DNA of 64,000 nucleotides from Chamaecrista fasciculata (GCA_003254925.1 QANZ01029195.1:44418-108417), one strand, 5' to 3'. Shown: positions 1 through 11,825, numbered from the stretch's first letter. The notes: generated by a model not told the origin, from the letters alone. Made by a program: numbers and translations.

Positions 1-625
1 TTCTAGAGTGAGAAAATTTCGATTTTGCTCCTACTTTAGAGAGAGAATTCACAAACTTGAGAATTAGATTCTTGAGAGTGAAATCACAAAAGGTGAGAGC
101 CTCATGCACATAAGAGATTCGACTTAGCCTAGTTCTTCTTAGAAGGAAAAATTCGATTTTTGCCTTTGGTGAGAAGAGAGAGAAAATCGCACCCTAGCTT
201 TCCTAGAGAGAGAAAGTGGCGCAATATTAAGAGTTAATATTGTGAGCCAAGGTTGTGAGAGATCAAGAAGTGTTCTTGATCAAGGCGCCATCAAGTTCTT
301 GGAGATTCAAGAAGAGTTCTTGAATTTAAAGAACACCCGTAGATAAAGGTTCCGGATTCACTTGAGAAGTGAAGGAGGCTAGCACCTAGGCATCTCCAAA
401 CTGTTCGTGTGGATTACCGGCAGAGGGAGGACACGTGACGTGGACTTCTTGGGAAAGCCCTGTTCAACTAAAGCGATTGAAACTCCGAGGTATACCACTT
501 AACCAAAAGTTTTAAATTCACCTAGCGGATCCGTTCGGGAATTCTTGGACCTGGGCGTTTATTGTTTCTTTAAATTTTAAATTTTACATGCTTCCGCTGC
601 CTTAGGCGCCCTCGAATTCCCAACA
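1..625 (+). mobile_element. LTR fragment, 3' portion, cut by window edge
   Basis: The segment ends in CCCAACA, a plausible LTR terminus. Part of it (about 375-430) resembles the reverse complement of the solo LTR at 12540-14701: both share GAGGCTAGCACC, then an ACTGTTCGTGTGGAT stretch and an ACCGGCAGAG stretch. Both also end in CCAACA. No primer-binding site follows 625, so this looks like a 3' LTR or a solo LTR. The left end lies outside the window, so a target duplication cannot be tested. Confidence 0.6.
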
Positions 626-639
626 GTTGGCAAGGCCGT

Positions 640-890
640 TAGTATAACAAACTTACCCCCTAGAGGCCTAGGGTGAGGACTACCTACCCATGCCCTCTCT
701 CCCCCTCCAGAGCCTATTTAAAGGACCCTCACGTAATGAACACACACACACTTTATATATATCACTACTCTTACTCTGCCAAATCACTCACTCGACCGTC
801 GGAGGCTCATTTGGGGATTTTACCCCATCTGAGCGTACTGCAGGACCGACAGACCACGACAGGATTGGCGAGGCGATTTAATAAATAGAC
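640..890 (+). mobile_element. LTR-like remnant, probably Ty3-gypsy Tat/Athila type
   Basis: A TATA-like TATTTAAAGG at about 713 is followed by a CA-rich leader and then by CTCGACCGTCGGAGG and CTGCAGGACC. That arrangement is typical of the R/U5 part of plant Tat-lineage gypsy LTRs. No element ends or coding region are visible here. Family placement rests on remembered sequence style only. Confidence 0.4.
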
Positions 891-1120
891 AAGAAAAAAA
901 ACTCATTTAAAAAACATATAACTTTGAATTCGTCGCATCCGAACTTGAAATGAGATAAAGATAACTAACTTCGTTTGTTTAACTATGAAATAAATAGCTC
1001 ACTTTTGAGACTCGAATATTAACTAAAATATATAGGTAGACTCTATTTCATCTCAATTACTTTTCACATCTCAACCAAACATACACAAAAACAACAGGTA
1101 AAGTTGCTTAAAGATGTTAC

Positions 1121-4100
1121 CTTGTAGAGAAGTCCAAAACCTCCTTTGCCTAATCCATTTTCAGAGGCAAACTTCTGACGAGTTTGGGCAGCTGTTTTAT
1201 TCTCCAAATATCCATATTCGTGCCCCTCTAATCGAACAGTACAAAACAGAAGACAGACAATCCATTACCATAAGACACCAAGAAATCGGAAATTCAATTT
1301 TCAAAAAGAAAAAACTGTGACTTATTATTTGTCTTTCTATTGGAATAAAATAGAATGAATTTACAATTATACAGTAGCATACACAATTGTTTCTTAATAG
1401 ACTTTCAAGATGGTAATTAAGTGAAGCTGTATACTTTGGAGGAAGTCCCTTATTATTGACAAATCACAAAATGATTGTATTATTTTATTCAATCCTCTGA
1501 ACTTGCAAGATGGTGTAGCAAGGATTAGATCCATATGATGCATCCTATTTAGGGGTCAATCAACTTCGTACTCTTTCTGAAGCAACCATATGCTGTAAAT
1601 TCAAACTAGTTGGCTTGATTCTAGTCAGTGTTTGAGCCATAAATAAAATACAATCTCATAAAATTAAGGCTAAATTACACTTTGGTATCCTGTTCTATGG
1701 ACCGATTTCACTTTGGTACCATGTTCTTTTAAAAGTGACACTTTGGGTACCCTGTTTTTTGCATCATTAACATTTTGGTACCTTGTTCTTTAAAAGGGAC
1801 ATTTTGGTACTGTGTTCTTTGCACCGTTAACAGTTTGGTACCCTAAAAAAGATAGAACAAGGTAACAAATCGTGAAAGAACAGGGTATATCAAAGTGAAA
1901 TCGGTCCATAGAATAGGGTACCAAAGTGTTAAAGGTGCAAAGAACAGGGTACCAAAATGTTAACGGTGCAAAGAACAGAGTACCAAAATGTCACTTTTGA
2001 GAGAACAGGATACCAAAGTGAAATCGGTCCATAAAACAAGGTACCAATTGTGATTTACCCTAAAATTAAAATAATAGACTTCTAGGAGAAGATGGAGAAA
2101 AGAAGTGTAACGTTACCACGATCATTATCTTGAGCATGAATTCTGAATGAGTAACTATGTGAGTCTTCTTGCATGATTTGATTTGAATTCGAGGCAACAT
2201 CTTGGATTTGTTGCTCATTCACTGACATATGAAGTTTTGCCTCAACGGAGAGTGCTTCATTTTTACAGCCCTAAAATGAAACTATGTAAATATTTCAAGA
2301 ATGAAAGGAGAAAGCATCTTAAAATTATGTAAACTCACATGAAATTTGTCATCAACAAAGAATCTTGGTTTGGTAATTTGTAATCCGACATGGGTTTGAT
2401 TCCTTGTTAATAGGGATATAACATCATCTATGTCAGGACGTTGTAGTGGATTATCTTGTGTGCATAGTAAACTTATTATAATACAATTTGTAACTTGCTT
2501 AGTCACTGTCGTATCTGCTAAAATAGGGTCTATGAGTTTTGTGATCCCGTTCTTCGCATAAAGTTGGTGTGCCTATTACAAAATAAAAACCATATAGCAA
2601 AATTAACAATGTCTCAACCATCTTATATAGTGGGTTAAAGGCTCATTTTGGTCCTAAATGTATGTCCTAATGTTCATTTTGGTCCATTATGTTTCAAAAT
2701 GGTCAAATTGGTCCTAAATGTTGGCAAAATGTTTCATTTTGGTCCCGAACTACTGAATATGGCTCATTTCAAGTTCAAATGTGACGGGTTTAGAGCTACG
2801 TATTGTCCTCAAATATTAGTTTCACTATCTAGTTGGGCCGTCGGCAAACGAGGTCAAATCATTCCTAAAAGTAGATCGCTCGTTTCATGTTCAAATAAGT
2901 AAAACTGCTCATATTTCTCTCGTTTCAAATTTGAATGCGACAAATTCAAAGCTACGAGTTCCTCTTAACAAGTCCTTTGAACTTAAAATGAGAGACGAGA
3001 GAAATATGACCAAATTCAATAGTTTAGGACAAAAATGAAACATTTTATCAATATTTAGGACCAAAATGAAACATTTTGCCAACATTTAGGTTCAATTTGA
3101 ACATTTTGAAACATAATGGACCAAAATGAACATTAGGGCATACATTTAGGACCAAAATAACCCTTTGACCTATATAAAGACTGGAAAATATGTGCTTGTG
3201 CGTGACAAATCTGTCATGAGCATTATTATGCAATCATTTCTTTGTACATTACATTTGAATGTTTGAGTATATATGGAAGAAAAGACTTTTTACCCATTTA
3301 AGTAGGAATGTATTGCCATTCTTCTCAAACCACCTTTTCCCACTTATGAGCTCTAGCATCAAAACCCCTAAACTAAATATGTCTGCCTTTACAGTCACAC
3401 ATGATTGCAAGAAAACCTCTGGAGACATATATCCCCTGCATATGTTTCATAACTTTTCCATGTAAATCAGATGCATATAATGAATATAGAATATTAGCAT
3501 AATCTTGAACACAAAAGAAAAAAAAAATCTGTTTTACTTATACATGTATATATATAAGGCTGGATCCCAGTGTTTCAATAAATTGAAACGTTGCGTTTTG
3601 GTTATTGATGTGTCACACTGCACGTCCCTACAGTGAGTTATTCACTACAGGAATCCATTCACGTATGTGTATATATATATATATATATTATTCGAAGTTT
3701 TATGATAGATCCACTTCTAAAATTATTTAATATATATTATACAGTGTTAATAAAATAATAACTTCCCAATTCTCATCACTTATTGATCTTAATATTAGAA
3801 AAAAATAATTATTTTAAATTTTATCATTTAAAATTCAAAAGTGTTATATATATATATATTGTTAAATCATGTTTTCTTTTGCTTATCTATGTAACGGTCT
3901 AACGAAAACTAATCTCGATTAGATCAGAACAAATAGTTAAAGTCCTTTTAACAATGTTAACTCTATGTATCGAACTTTAGTCTTTTCACTTAGAGTGCAA
4001 TTCATTTATTACTACACTAAATCATTATTCATATATATATATATATATACATATATAAAGACTATATATAACTAAAATGTTAACTATAGTTAAAAAGAAA

Positions 4101-7100
4101 GTTTTCAATATTCAAATATAAGCACATACTCATTCCAAAGTGGATCTTCAGAAAATTCATCTTCTACTAATGGGCTGCCTAAGCCACCAATTTTGGGGTC
4201 CCATTTGTGATCAATCCAGATAACTTTAGCATTTATGTTACGATGGATGTTGATGTTGTGAGGACCACCGTGAAGATAACTCAAACCTTCAGCAATGCGT
4301 CTGATTATTGTATACCTTACCTTCCACTCAAGTGACTTTCTCAAGTGATCTGTAGAATAGAGAAGGGGAAAAAAAAAGAGTATACTTACGTGTATATATA
4401 TGCTTGAATAAAAATGATGACATCATGTTGTTATGGCTTAATTAAACAACTATTGTATTAGTTTGTATTTTGACATTTTATTTTCAGGCCAAAAAAATAA
4501 AGGAGGATAAGTGGTACATATGTATTTAAGCCAAGATGTTAGTTTTATGTTTTTCTTTTTTATGCATTATATAAGCTATATACAATAATATAAAGATTAA
4601 ATCAACGATATTGGCAAAAGTAATTCCGCTATCCCCAAATTATGGGGTGTGTAATTAATATTTGTCTTTATTAATAAGTAATTAATTTATCGTAATTTTA
4701 AATAACAGTGGATTGATTTTATATTAATTGTGATAATCAATAATGAATTAGATTATTCAGAAACTTTTCGAGACCTGGCTAAAAACTCCAAGTGACGTCC
4801 GAAGAGTATTAATAATTATCTCATTAAATTACTAATACATATGTGAAGTTTTGTTTATTGAAGGTACTGTTTTGCAATTTGTCTAAGAATCATTTTGTAA
4901 TATTCATTGGGACTTATTGGTGAATATTTTAACTATTTATATATCAAATGTGTTTCCATTACACGGAGTCTTTCACATTGCTAGTTTTAGTTACTCCTTG
5001 CTCTTGGGATCTTGTGGCTTGAAAATTTTAGCTTCACACAAGATTAATGATATATACCTCAGTTAGTGAATTTCATCTCCCATATTTGATTTATTTCCAT
5101 CAAATGGGTAAGTGTCACTTGTACCCCCAATTTTTTTGTATTTGTTTATACCCCTAAACTTTCATACTTCACTCAATTGTACCCCAAGGATTAATGCAGT
5201 CTAAATCGTTAACGGAAAATACTGACATAATGCTGACGTCAATATTTATTCTCTAAAAGATACAACTGAAACTCTCCATCTAATATTTGAAAGACAAAAT
5301 TATCTTATAGTTTGGAGGCACCAAAAATACTTTTATCTTAATTATTTATTTTCTAAAAGATAGTAAGTCTCTCCATTTAGTTTTTTTTTTTTTAAGTTTG
5401 GGTTAGCCTTTAACTCTCCATCTAATATTTGAAAGACAAAATTATAATGGCAAAGATGCAATTATAATTACTTTGATTTTTTTTAAAAAAAAATCACTAA
5501 TTGAGAAATTTGTCCTCTTTAAATAACTAAAATGTTATTTATTTTAATATAAACTATTAAATAAGAGAGAATATAAAAATTAGGCAAAAGTACTCTTGGT
5601 ACCATCAAAGTATGCGGTCATTTTTAGTTGTACTTCCAAAGTTTTTTTTTTTGTCCATTGTACTCTCAAAGTATGAGGTCAGTTTCAATTATACCTCAAA
5701 ATTTTTTTAATCAATTATATCCCTAATCTTTTCTTTTTGTATACTAATTGTACCCCAAATCTTTTCTTTTTTATGTCAATTATACCCTACACGATTTTTT
5801 GGTTAACAGCAGAATAAATATGAAAGTTTGAAAATTAAAATGAAACAAGAATAGTTTTATAATTAAAATAAAATTAACTTTTTGAAAACTAAAATAACTA
5901 TTCAACCTTCTTTTTTTTTTGGTTACAACTATTCAACCTTCTTTTATTAAAGAAGAAGATGATGATGATGATTATACTTAAATTAACTATCTTATTTTTT
6001 TTATTTTTAAAGATAAAAGTTATAATTAAATAAGCCCTTAATTTACTAAAGACTAACGAAGTAACGAACTATCTTTTCAACTAAATTTGTTATTCCTTTT
6101 ATTGAAAAGCGGACATGCACATTCCAAGTATATTTTTACTATGGCCAAAGTGCGAATTTGGTCCTGCAAATTTGCTCCGGTTCTCAAATTAGTCCTATAA
6201 TTCTTTTTTGTCTCGATTATGTTCTTGTATCTTTGCTTTAGGTCCCAAATCAGTTCTATATCTTTTTTGTCTCAGTTTTGGTCCCATATGTTTGGAAAAC
6301 CTCCAACCGTTAGCCCTCCGTCTATTTTAAATTACACTTTAATCCCTGACTATCAAAATGAAAGTGAAAGAGCATCCCTCAAGATTCTCAAACATTATAT
6401 CTTAGTCCCTAATCCATGAATTCTTTATGAAATGGAATAGAAATGCAAAAACAACACAAATTAAAGCAAATGACAAAGGGGAAAAAACTGAAAACGCATA
6501 AAATTTAAAACCCACCGGAAAATGCCCCAAACGCGTCGGAAAACGTACGGAAAATGCCAAGAAAATCAAGAACTCATCCAAAAACCTCAATTCTCACTCA
6601 AATAATCGCTCTCAAATGTTTTAAAAAAGAATTTTCGAAAATCCAAACTTTTGAGGAGGGAGGTGATAGAAGAAATGTAAGGGATTCCAGAACTTCTCTC
6701 TCGGAATCACCAAATGTATGGGAATCTTCTATCACCTCCCTCCTCAAAAGTTTAGATTTTCCAAAAATCTTTCTTAAAGCATTTGAGGGCGATTATTTGA
6801 GTGAGATTTCCATGAGAATTGGGGTTTTTGAATGAGTTTTTGAGTTTTTCGGCGATTTCAGTATGTTTTCCGGTGGGTTTTAAATTTTCTACATTTTTAG
6901 TTTTAGTCCCTTTGTCATTTGCTTTTAATTTGTGGTTTTTTTTTTCATTTCTATTCCATTTCATGAAGAATTCATGGATTAGGGACCAAGATTTAAGGTT
7001 TGAGAATCTTTAGAGATGCTCTTTCACTTTCATTTTGATAGTCAGGGACTAAAATGAAAGGGACTTGAAGTTTTCAGGATTAAACTGTAATTTAAAATAG

Positions 7101-8606
7101 ACGCAGGATTAACGGTTGGAGGTTTTCAAAACATATGGGACCAAAACTGAAACAAAAAAAGATATAGGACTGATTTGGGACTTGGAGCAAAGATACAGAA
7201 CCAAATTCGAGACAAAAAAAGTTATAGGACTGATTTAGGAACTAGAGCAAAATTACAAGACTAAATTCGCACTTTGGCCTTTTACTATTAAAGGGTGAGA
7301 TTTGAGACACTTACGGGATATAAGCAGCCTGTCAAGAGTCCCTTTCCAATTTGGCAAATACTCATAAACAAGTAAAACTTCATTCTTATGAACGCAATAG
7401 CCAAACAATTTCACCAGATTTCGGTGATGCAAGCCACTCAATAACTTTATCTCCTTCCTGAATTGAGGCCTCCGTTGAGGTAACGTCCTTAATGACTTCT
7501 TCACTGCAATATCTCTCCCATCACTCAGCCTCCCCTGTCAATTGCACTCTTAATTATTGCAATTTTAAGAAGGCCAAAGTCTTATTTTGGTCCCTCATGT
7601 TTGTCCAAAGTTCTGTTTTGGTCCCTCACGTTTTTTTAGTTCTGTTTTGGTTCCTCATGTTTGCTCAAAGTTCCGTTACGGTCCCTCAAGTTTTTTTCGT
7701 TATGTTTTGGTCCCTCAAGTTTCTAAAAAGTTCCATCGTTAGTTTTTGACTCTTTTCCATCCACTTTTTCCGTTAAAAAAAGGAAAAAAGAAAACTAACT
7801 TTCATCTTCAAACAATTTTGCTCTTTTAAAAAAGGGAAGGACCTTAATGCATAAGGGGAAAATTTTTGGCAGATGAAAGTTAATTTTTTTTCTTTTTTTT
7901 AATGGAAAGAGTGAATCGAAAAGAATTAGGGACTAACGGTGGAACTTTTTAGAAACTTGATGAATCAAAACGGAACTTTAAGCAAACATGAGGGGATCAA
8001 AATGGAACGGAAAAAACTTCAGGGACCAAAACGGGACCTTGAGCAAACATGAGGGACCAAAACGGAACGAAAAAAACTTGAGGGACCAAAATAGAACTTT
8101 AAGCAAACATGAGGAACCAAAATAGGATTTTGGCCTTTTAAGAATATCTTATCCCCGGTTTTGTAAGCATAATGACTAATTTCTAGTGATATATGTATGA
8201 ATATCTTATTCCCAAATCCCAATTCTTTAGGTTGATTTTCTCTCTCAAACTCATTCCCTAACAACCAAACATAAACAAAGAGTAATAAAAACTGATTCAA
8301 GATCTTACCTTGTAGACGCTTGCAAAGTCTTCTTGAGCTATCCAATTAAAATGACTAAAGTCCTCAGTAGCAGCGACTAAGGTGTCATAGTAAAAGATCT
8401 CACACGCCTGGGCTCCCTCTGTTAAAAGGATAGCAGAATAAAGGACAGAGTCTATTACAGTAAGTAAGCACTTAGAAAACAGAAAAGAAAAATTACAAAA
8501 AGAAGAAACCCTTATTTGTTTGCCTCTTTCTGCTACCTCTTCCAGAAGATTTTTTCAACATCATGGTTTTGACTTTGGCCTCCTGGAGTATCTCTCTGTT
8601 TTTCTT
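1121..8606 (-). CDS. Receptor-like-kinase-related gene: degenerate kinase domain fused to start of a second kinase
   Basis: Eight minus-strand exons join in frame with GT-AG borders: 8606-8510, 8418-8309, 7534-7315, 4349-4130, 3435-3294, 2572-2339, 2270-2117 and 1227-1121. A likely start is the ATG at 8564, giving a cytoplasmic protein with no signal peptide or membrane helix seen. The order is IFYYDTLVAATEDF, a ruined glycine loop (IAQEDFASVYKG), IAVKK, HHRNLVKLFGYC, IHRN instead of HRD, GGLG instead of DFG, GYMSPEV, then LLCTQDNPLQRPD. The domain order and exon pattern recall CRK43-like kinases of the DUF26/SRK clade (from memory). Domain one should lack catalysis. The last two exons continue without a stop through a linker into GLGKGGFGLLYK, an intact glycine loop of a second kinase. 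The remainder is missing or lies beyond position 1, past the LTR material. It could be a pseudogene, but no stop interrupts any exon. Confidence 0.55.
1668..2060. mobile_element. MULE-like foldback MITE (GGGTAAATTACACTTTGGTACC family)
   Basis: The ends are inverted (GGCTAAATTACAC... against ...GTGATTTACCC) and the arms repeat blocks such as TTTGGTACCCTGTTCTTTGCA. A perfect 9-bp target duplication TAAAATTAA lies at 1659-1667 and 2061-2069. Nine-bp duplications are characteristic of Mutator-like elements. It has no coding capacity and sits in the last intron (2116-1228) of the kinase-like gene. Confidence 0.85.
2633..3170. mobile_element. Foldback MITE, second family (TCATTTTGGTCCTAAATGTATG)
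   Basis: The inverted arms begin GGTTAAAGG and end CCTTTGACC, and each carries TTCATTTTGGTCC and CAAAATGTTTCATTTTGG blocks. The flanks TATATAGTG and TATATAAAG agree at 7 of 9 positions, a decayed 9-bp duplication. It lies in the intron between kinase exons ending at 3294 and starting at 2572. Relatives occur at 36430, 37020 and 47350, and a half copy at about 52050. Confidence 0.75.
3540..4100. other. AT-rich intron sequence with TA microsatellites
   Basis: Part of the intron between kinase exons at 4130 and 3435. It contains several TA dinucleotide runs (about 3669, 3848, 4030) and no open frame of note. Confidence 0.6.
4354..6142. other. Long intron segment with decayed repeat arms
   Basis: This is intron sequence of the kinase-like gene. 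From about 5108 a GGGTAAGTGTCACTTGTACCC arm starts, and from 5582 another arm (GGCAAAAGTACTCTTGG), but neither has a clear partner end. A 33-base direct repeat starting CTCTCCATCTAATATTTG occurs at about 5272 and again at about 5413. I see no exon-like sequence. Confidence 0.5.
6143..7279. mobile_element. 1.14-kb MULE-like foldback element, third family
   Basis: The ends are GGCCAAAGTGCGAATTTGG... and ...AATTCGCACTTTGGCC, with inverted arms running several hundred bases. A perfect 9-bp duplication TTTTACTAT flanks it (6134-6142, 7280-7288). Open frames inside are arm sequence, not genes. It sits in the kinase intron just 35 bases from the exon ending at 7315. A sister copy is at 9962-11119. 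Confidence 0.88.
7572..8135. mobile_element. MULE-like foldback MITE, fourth family (TTTTGGTCCCTCATGTTTG)
   Basis: The ends are GGCCAAAGTCTTATTTTGG... and ...ATAGGATTTTGGCC. A perfect 9-bp duplication TTTTAAGAA lies at 7563-7571 and 8136-8144. The arms are tandem TTTTGGTCCCTCA units. It occupies most of the intron between kinase exons 8418-8309 and 7534-7315. A left-arm relative lies at about 48910-49060. Confidence 0.88.
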
Positions 8607-8609
8607 CTG

Positions 8610-9359
8610 CAGAAGGATTGAGGAATGAAGAGGAGAAAAGAAGATGAAACGTGTGTTTTGGTTAATACTTAGTTTGTCCGGGCCATTCAAGTTTCCTTCC
8701 TCTGTCACTATCTTTGTTTGTTTTTTTTTTTTTTTGAAAATTGCATTTACCCACCTTGATCATTTAATTGTAATGCTCTCCTTAATCTCTAAAAAATAGT
8801 AATTCCCAAATGATATAATTTCAAATGATATAATTACCTTTATAATGATTTAAATTTATAATTTAAAATATATCATACACTTTAATTTCAAATCTTGTTT
8901 ACGAAAGATTTTCCCAAGATAAAGTTCAGAATGATTTAGCCGCTAGAAATGAGTATAGTTTTTAACTTTTTAATTAGATCAATATCCAAATATAAATAGG
9001 AAATATAAGATATTTTAAATTATAAAATTAGTTAGACATAAGGGTAGTTATGAAATTCAAAATTATTTGATAATTTTATAAAACATGTTCAATTCACAAG
9101 GAAATTAAAAGATAAAAAGATATTGGTGTTACTAACGGTTGGAGGGACATTGCTATAAGATCAATAGATTAGAGGGTTAATTGTTATTTTCCATAAATTA
9201 GGGGGACATTACGATTGAACATATAGTTCAGTTTGATTAAATGCAATTTTCCTTTTTTTTTTCTTATTTGTAAGGATAATGTGCATTGCAGGCATTATTT
9301 ATCACATATGCAGAGGCGAAGCCAAGATTTTTAGTTGGTAGGGGCTGATATATTTTTTT
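8610..9359. other. Intergenic, upstream of the kinase-like gene
   Basis: No coding signal. It would contain the promoter and 5' leader of the minus-strand kinase-like gene, but I cannot place a convincing TATA box. Around 9310 a short AGGCGAAGCCAAGATTTTTAG block resembles a common dispersed plant repeat. Confidence 0.4.
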
Positions 9360-9699
9360 GGCAAAAATTTGATTTTGGTCGCTAATATTTATCTATGTTT
9401 TGTTTTGGTCTTTAATATTTCTTTAAAGTTTCATAGTTGGTCCCTAACTATTGAATATAATTATTATCTCTCGTTTAAATTCGAACGTAAGGAAATCAGT
9501 GTTACATGTTAAATTTGATGAGTTGTTTCTTAACTCAGTTGAAGTCATCAACAAACGAGAGAGATATGATTGCATTCAATAGTTAGGGATCTATTATGAA
9601 ACTTTTAGGAAGCATTAAAGACCAAAACAGAAGAAAAAAATATTATGGACCAAAATGGAACTTCAGGTAAACAGTAGAGACCAAAATAAGATTTTGGCC
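9360..9699. mobile_element. Foldback MITE, decayed
   Basis: The left arm GGCAAAAATTTGATTTTGG and right arm ending AATAAGATTTTGGCC are inverted copies, and both arms carry TTTTGGTC blocks. No 9-bp duplication is recognisable, so the limits are approximate. Confidence 0.6.
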
Positions 9700-9961
9700 A
9701 AGTCTTCCTCTCTATATATTATCAATATTATTAGATAAAATGTATAAGTTGAAAAAAAAATAAAAAATGTAAAAAAAATGTAAAGAAGATAATGAGATTG
9801 AAGAGATAATAGTATTATAATTTATTAAGATATTAAATAATGAGAATTGATGAGTCATGGAAAGATAAAAAAAAAAAAATTATAGATTGGGAAATTAGGT
9901 TTTACTTCATGAGATTAAATTGAATATGGAATTAGGAATATATATATATATATATTAATAA

Positions 9962-11119
9962 GACCAAAGTGTAAATTTGGTCTTGTATTTTTCTCCAGGT
10001 CCCAAATCAATTATATATCTTTTTTGTCTCAAATTTGGTCCTATATCTTTGCTCCAGGTCCCAAATCAATCTTATATCTTCTTTAGTCTCAATTTTGGTC
10101 CCATATGTTTTAAAACCTCTCACCCTTAGTCCTCCGTCCATTTTAAACTGTTAACTATGCAAATTAAGTAAGGAAAAATTACAGATTGGATCATTAAATT
10201 ACATTTTAGTCCTAAAAACTTCAAGTCCCTTTCACTTTAGACCCTAACTATCAAAATAAAAGTGAAAGAGCATCCCTAAAGATTCTCAAACCTTACATCT
10301 TGGTCCCCAGTCCATGAATTCTTCATAAAATGAAATATAAATGCAAAAAAAAACACAAATTAAAGCAAATAACAGAGGGATCAAAACTGGAAACGTAGAA
10401 AATTTAAAACCCATCGGAAAATGACCCAAACTCGTCAGAAAATGTATGGAAATCACTAAGAAACTCAAGAACTCATCCAGAAACCCCAATCCTCACTGAA
10501 ATCTCAAATAATCACCCCCAAATGCTTCAAGAAAGAATTTTCGAAAAGCCAAACTTTCTTCTACCACTTCCCTCTGTACGAGTTTGGATTTGCGAAAATT
10601 CTTTCTTGAAGCATTTGAGGGCGATTTAAGTGAGATTTCAGTGAGAATTGGGGTTTTTGGATGAGTTCTTGAGTTTCTCGACGATTTTCGTGCTTTTTCT
10701 GGCGAGTTTAAGGCATTTTCCGGTGGGTTTTAAACTTTCTGCATTTTCAATTTTGATCCCTCTATCATTTGCTTTAATTTGTGGTTTTTGCATTTCTATT
10801 TCATTTCTTGAAGAATTCATGGATTAGGGATCAAGATGTAAGGTTTGAGAATCTTAGGGGATGCTCTTTCACTTTTATTTTGATAGTCAGGGACTAAAGT
10901 GAAAGGGACTTCAAGTTTTTAGGACTAAACTGTAATTTATTTAATGGATTTATTTGTAATTTTTTCTGACTTAATTTGCCCGGTTAACAGTTTAAAATGG
11001 ACGAAGGACTAACGATGGAAGGTTTTCAAAACATATGGGGCCAAAACTAAGACAAAAAAACATACAAGACTAATTTGGGACCTGGAGCAAAGATACAAGA
11101 TTAAATTCGCACTTTGGCC
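9962..11119. mobile_element. 1.16-kb MULE-like foldback element, third family
   Basis: This is a sister of the 6143-7279 element, with the same arm order, TTTTTGTCTCAATTTTGGTCC blocks and end ...AATTCGCACTTTGGCC. The flanks TATTAATAA (9953-9961) and TATCAATAA (11120-11128) match at 8 of 9. The central part reads CCAAACTTTCTTCTACC and differs from its sister, which carries a longer spacer. Confidence 0.85.
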
Positions 11120-11131
11120 TATCAATAAATA

Positions 11132-11825
11132 GGGTAAATTACACTTTGGTACCTTGTGGTTTGGTCATATTTCACTTTGGTACCATGTGGTTTAAAAAGT
11201 GACATTTTGGTACCCTGTGGTATTCTCCGTTAACACTTTGATACCTTGAGCTTTAATTCCATTATAAATTAACGAAAATTATAATTTTTGGAGCTATTTT
11301 GTAATTTTAACCATAATAAATTTTGCAAAAATTAGATATTGATCCCCAATATTTTCAGAAAATTATAAACAGGTTCCTGGATACCTATGAAGCATGACAC
11401 ATGACACGACACGGACACGGACATACTGACACACCAAATTCTTAAATTTACACGACACGACATATATTTATATATATTAATAATTAAAAACTCATTAATT
11501 TTGATGAAAACCTTAAAATTATAATATCTATTCATAATATATGGTATATTGTCATTATTTTTTATTGTTTGTCATGTTAAAGTCACAAAAAATTGATTTA
11601 ATATTTTGAAATTTATGAATATGTGTTGTGTGGCCGGGTGTCATATGAGTGTCGGACACAGACATGTGTCTGACACGGCGACACGCCCTCAAACTAAAGT
11701 GTCCATGTTTCATAGCTGGATACATATTATCTAGGGACTAAAAGGAAAATTATCAAAAAAAATTGGGACTATTTTGTAATTCTATATTATGTCCTATATT
11801 TTTCAAAAATTATGTTTCGACCCAA
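11132..11825. mobile_element. Truncated GGGTAAATTACAC-family MITE, host of a nested insertion
   Basis: The left arm (GGGTAAATTACACTTTGG..., then the TTAACACTTTGATACCTTGAG block) and the central AATATTTTCAGAAAATTATAAAC part match the complete relative at 60163-60592. The right arm is absent. A hAT-like MITE at 11385-11715 splits it. Confidence 0.7.
11385..11715. mobile_element. hAT-type MITE nested inside another MITE
   Basis: The short ends are inverted (CTATGAAGCA and TGTTTCATAG). An exact 8-bp duplication CTGGATAC lies at 11377-11384 and 11716-11723. Removing the insert restores the CTGGATACATATTATCT line seen in the intact relative near 60365. The interior has GACACGGACACGGACA-type repeats. 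Eight-bp duplications are the hAT hallmark. Confidence 0.85.

Noticed and set aside
2648..2902. Open frame with NVCPNVHFGPLCFKMVKLVLNVGKMFHFGP
   Set aside because: This peptide recurs (3048-3233, 47218-47544) because it is translated MITE arm sequence, not a gene family.
6402..7013. Several 60-90 codon frames on both strands
   Set aside because: They lie in inverted arms of the 6143-7279 element and recur in the sister copy at 9962-11119.
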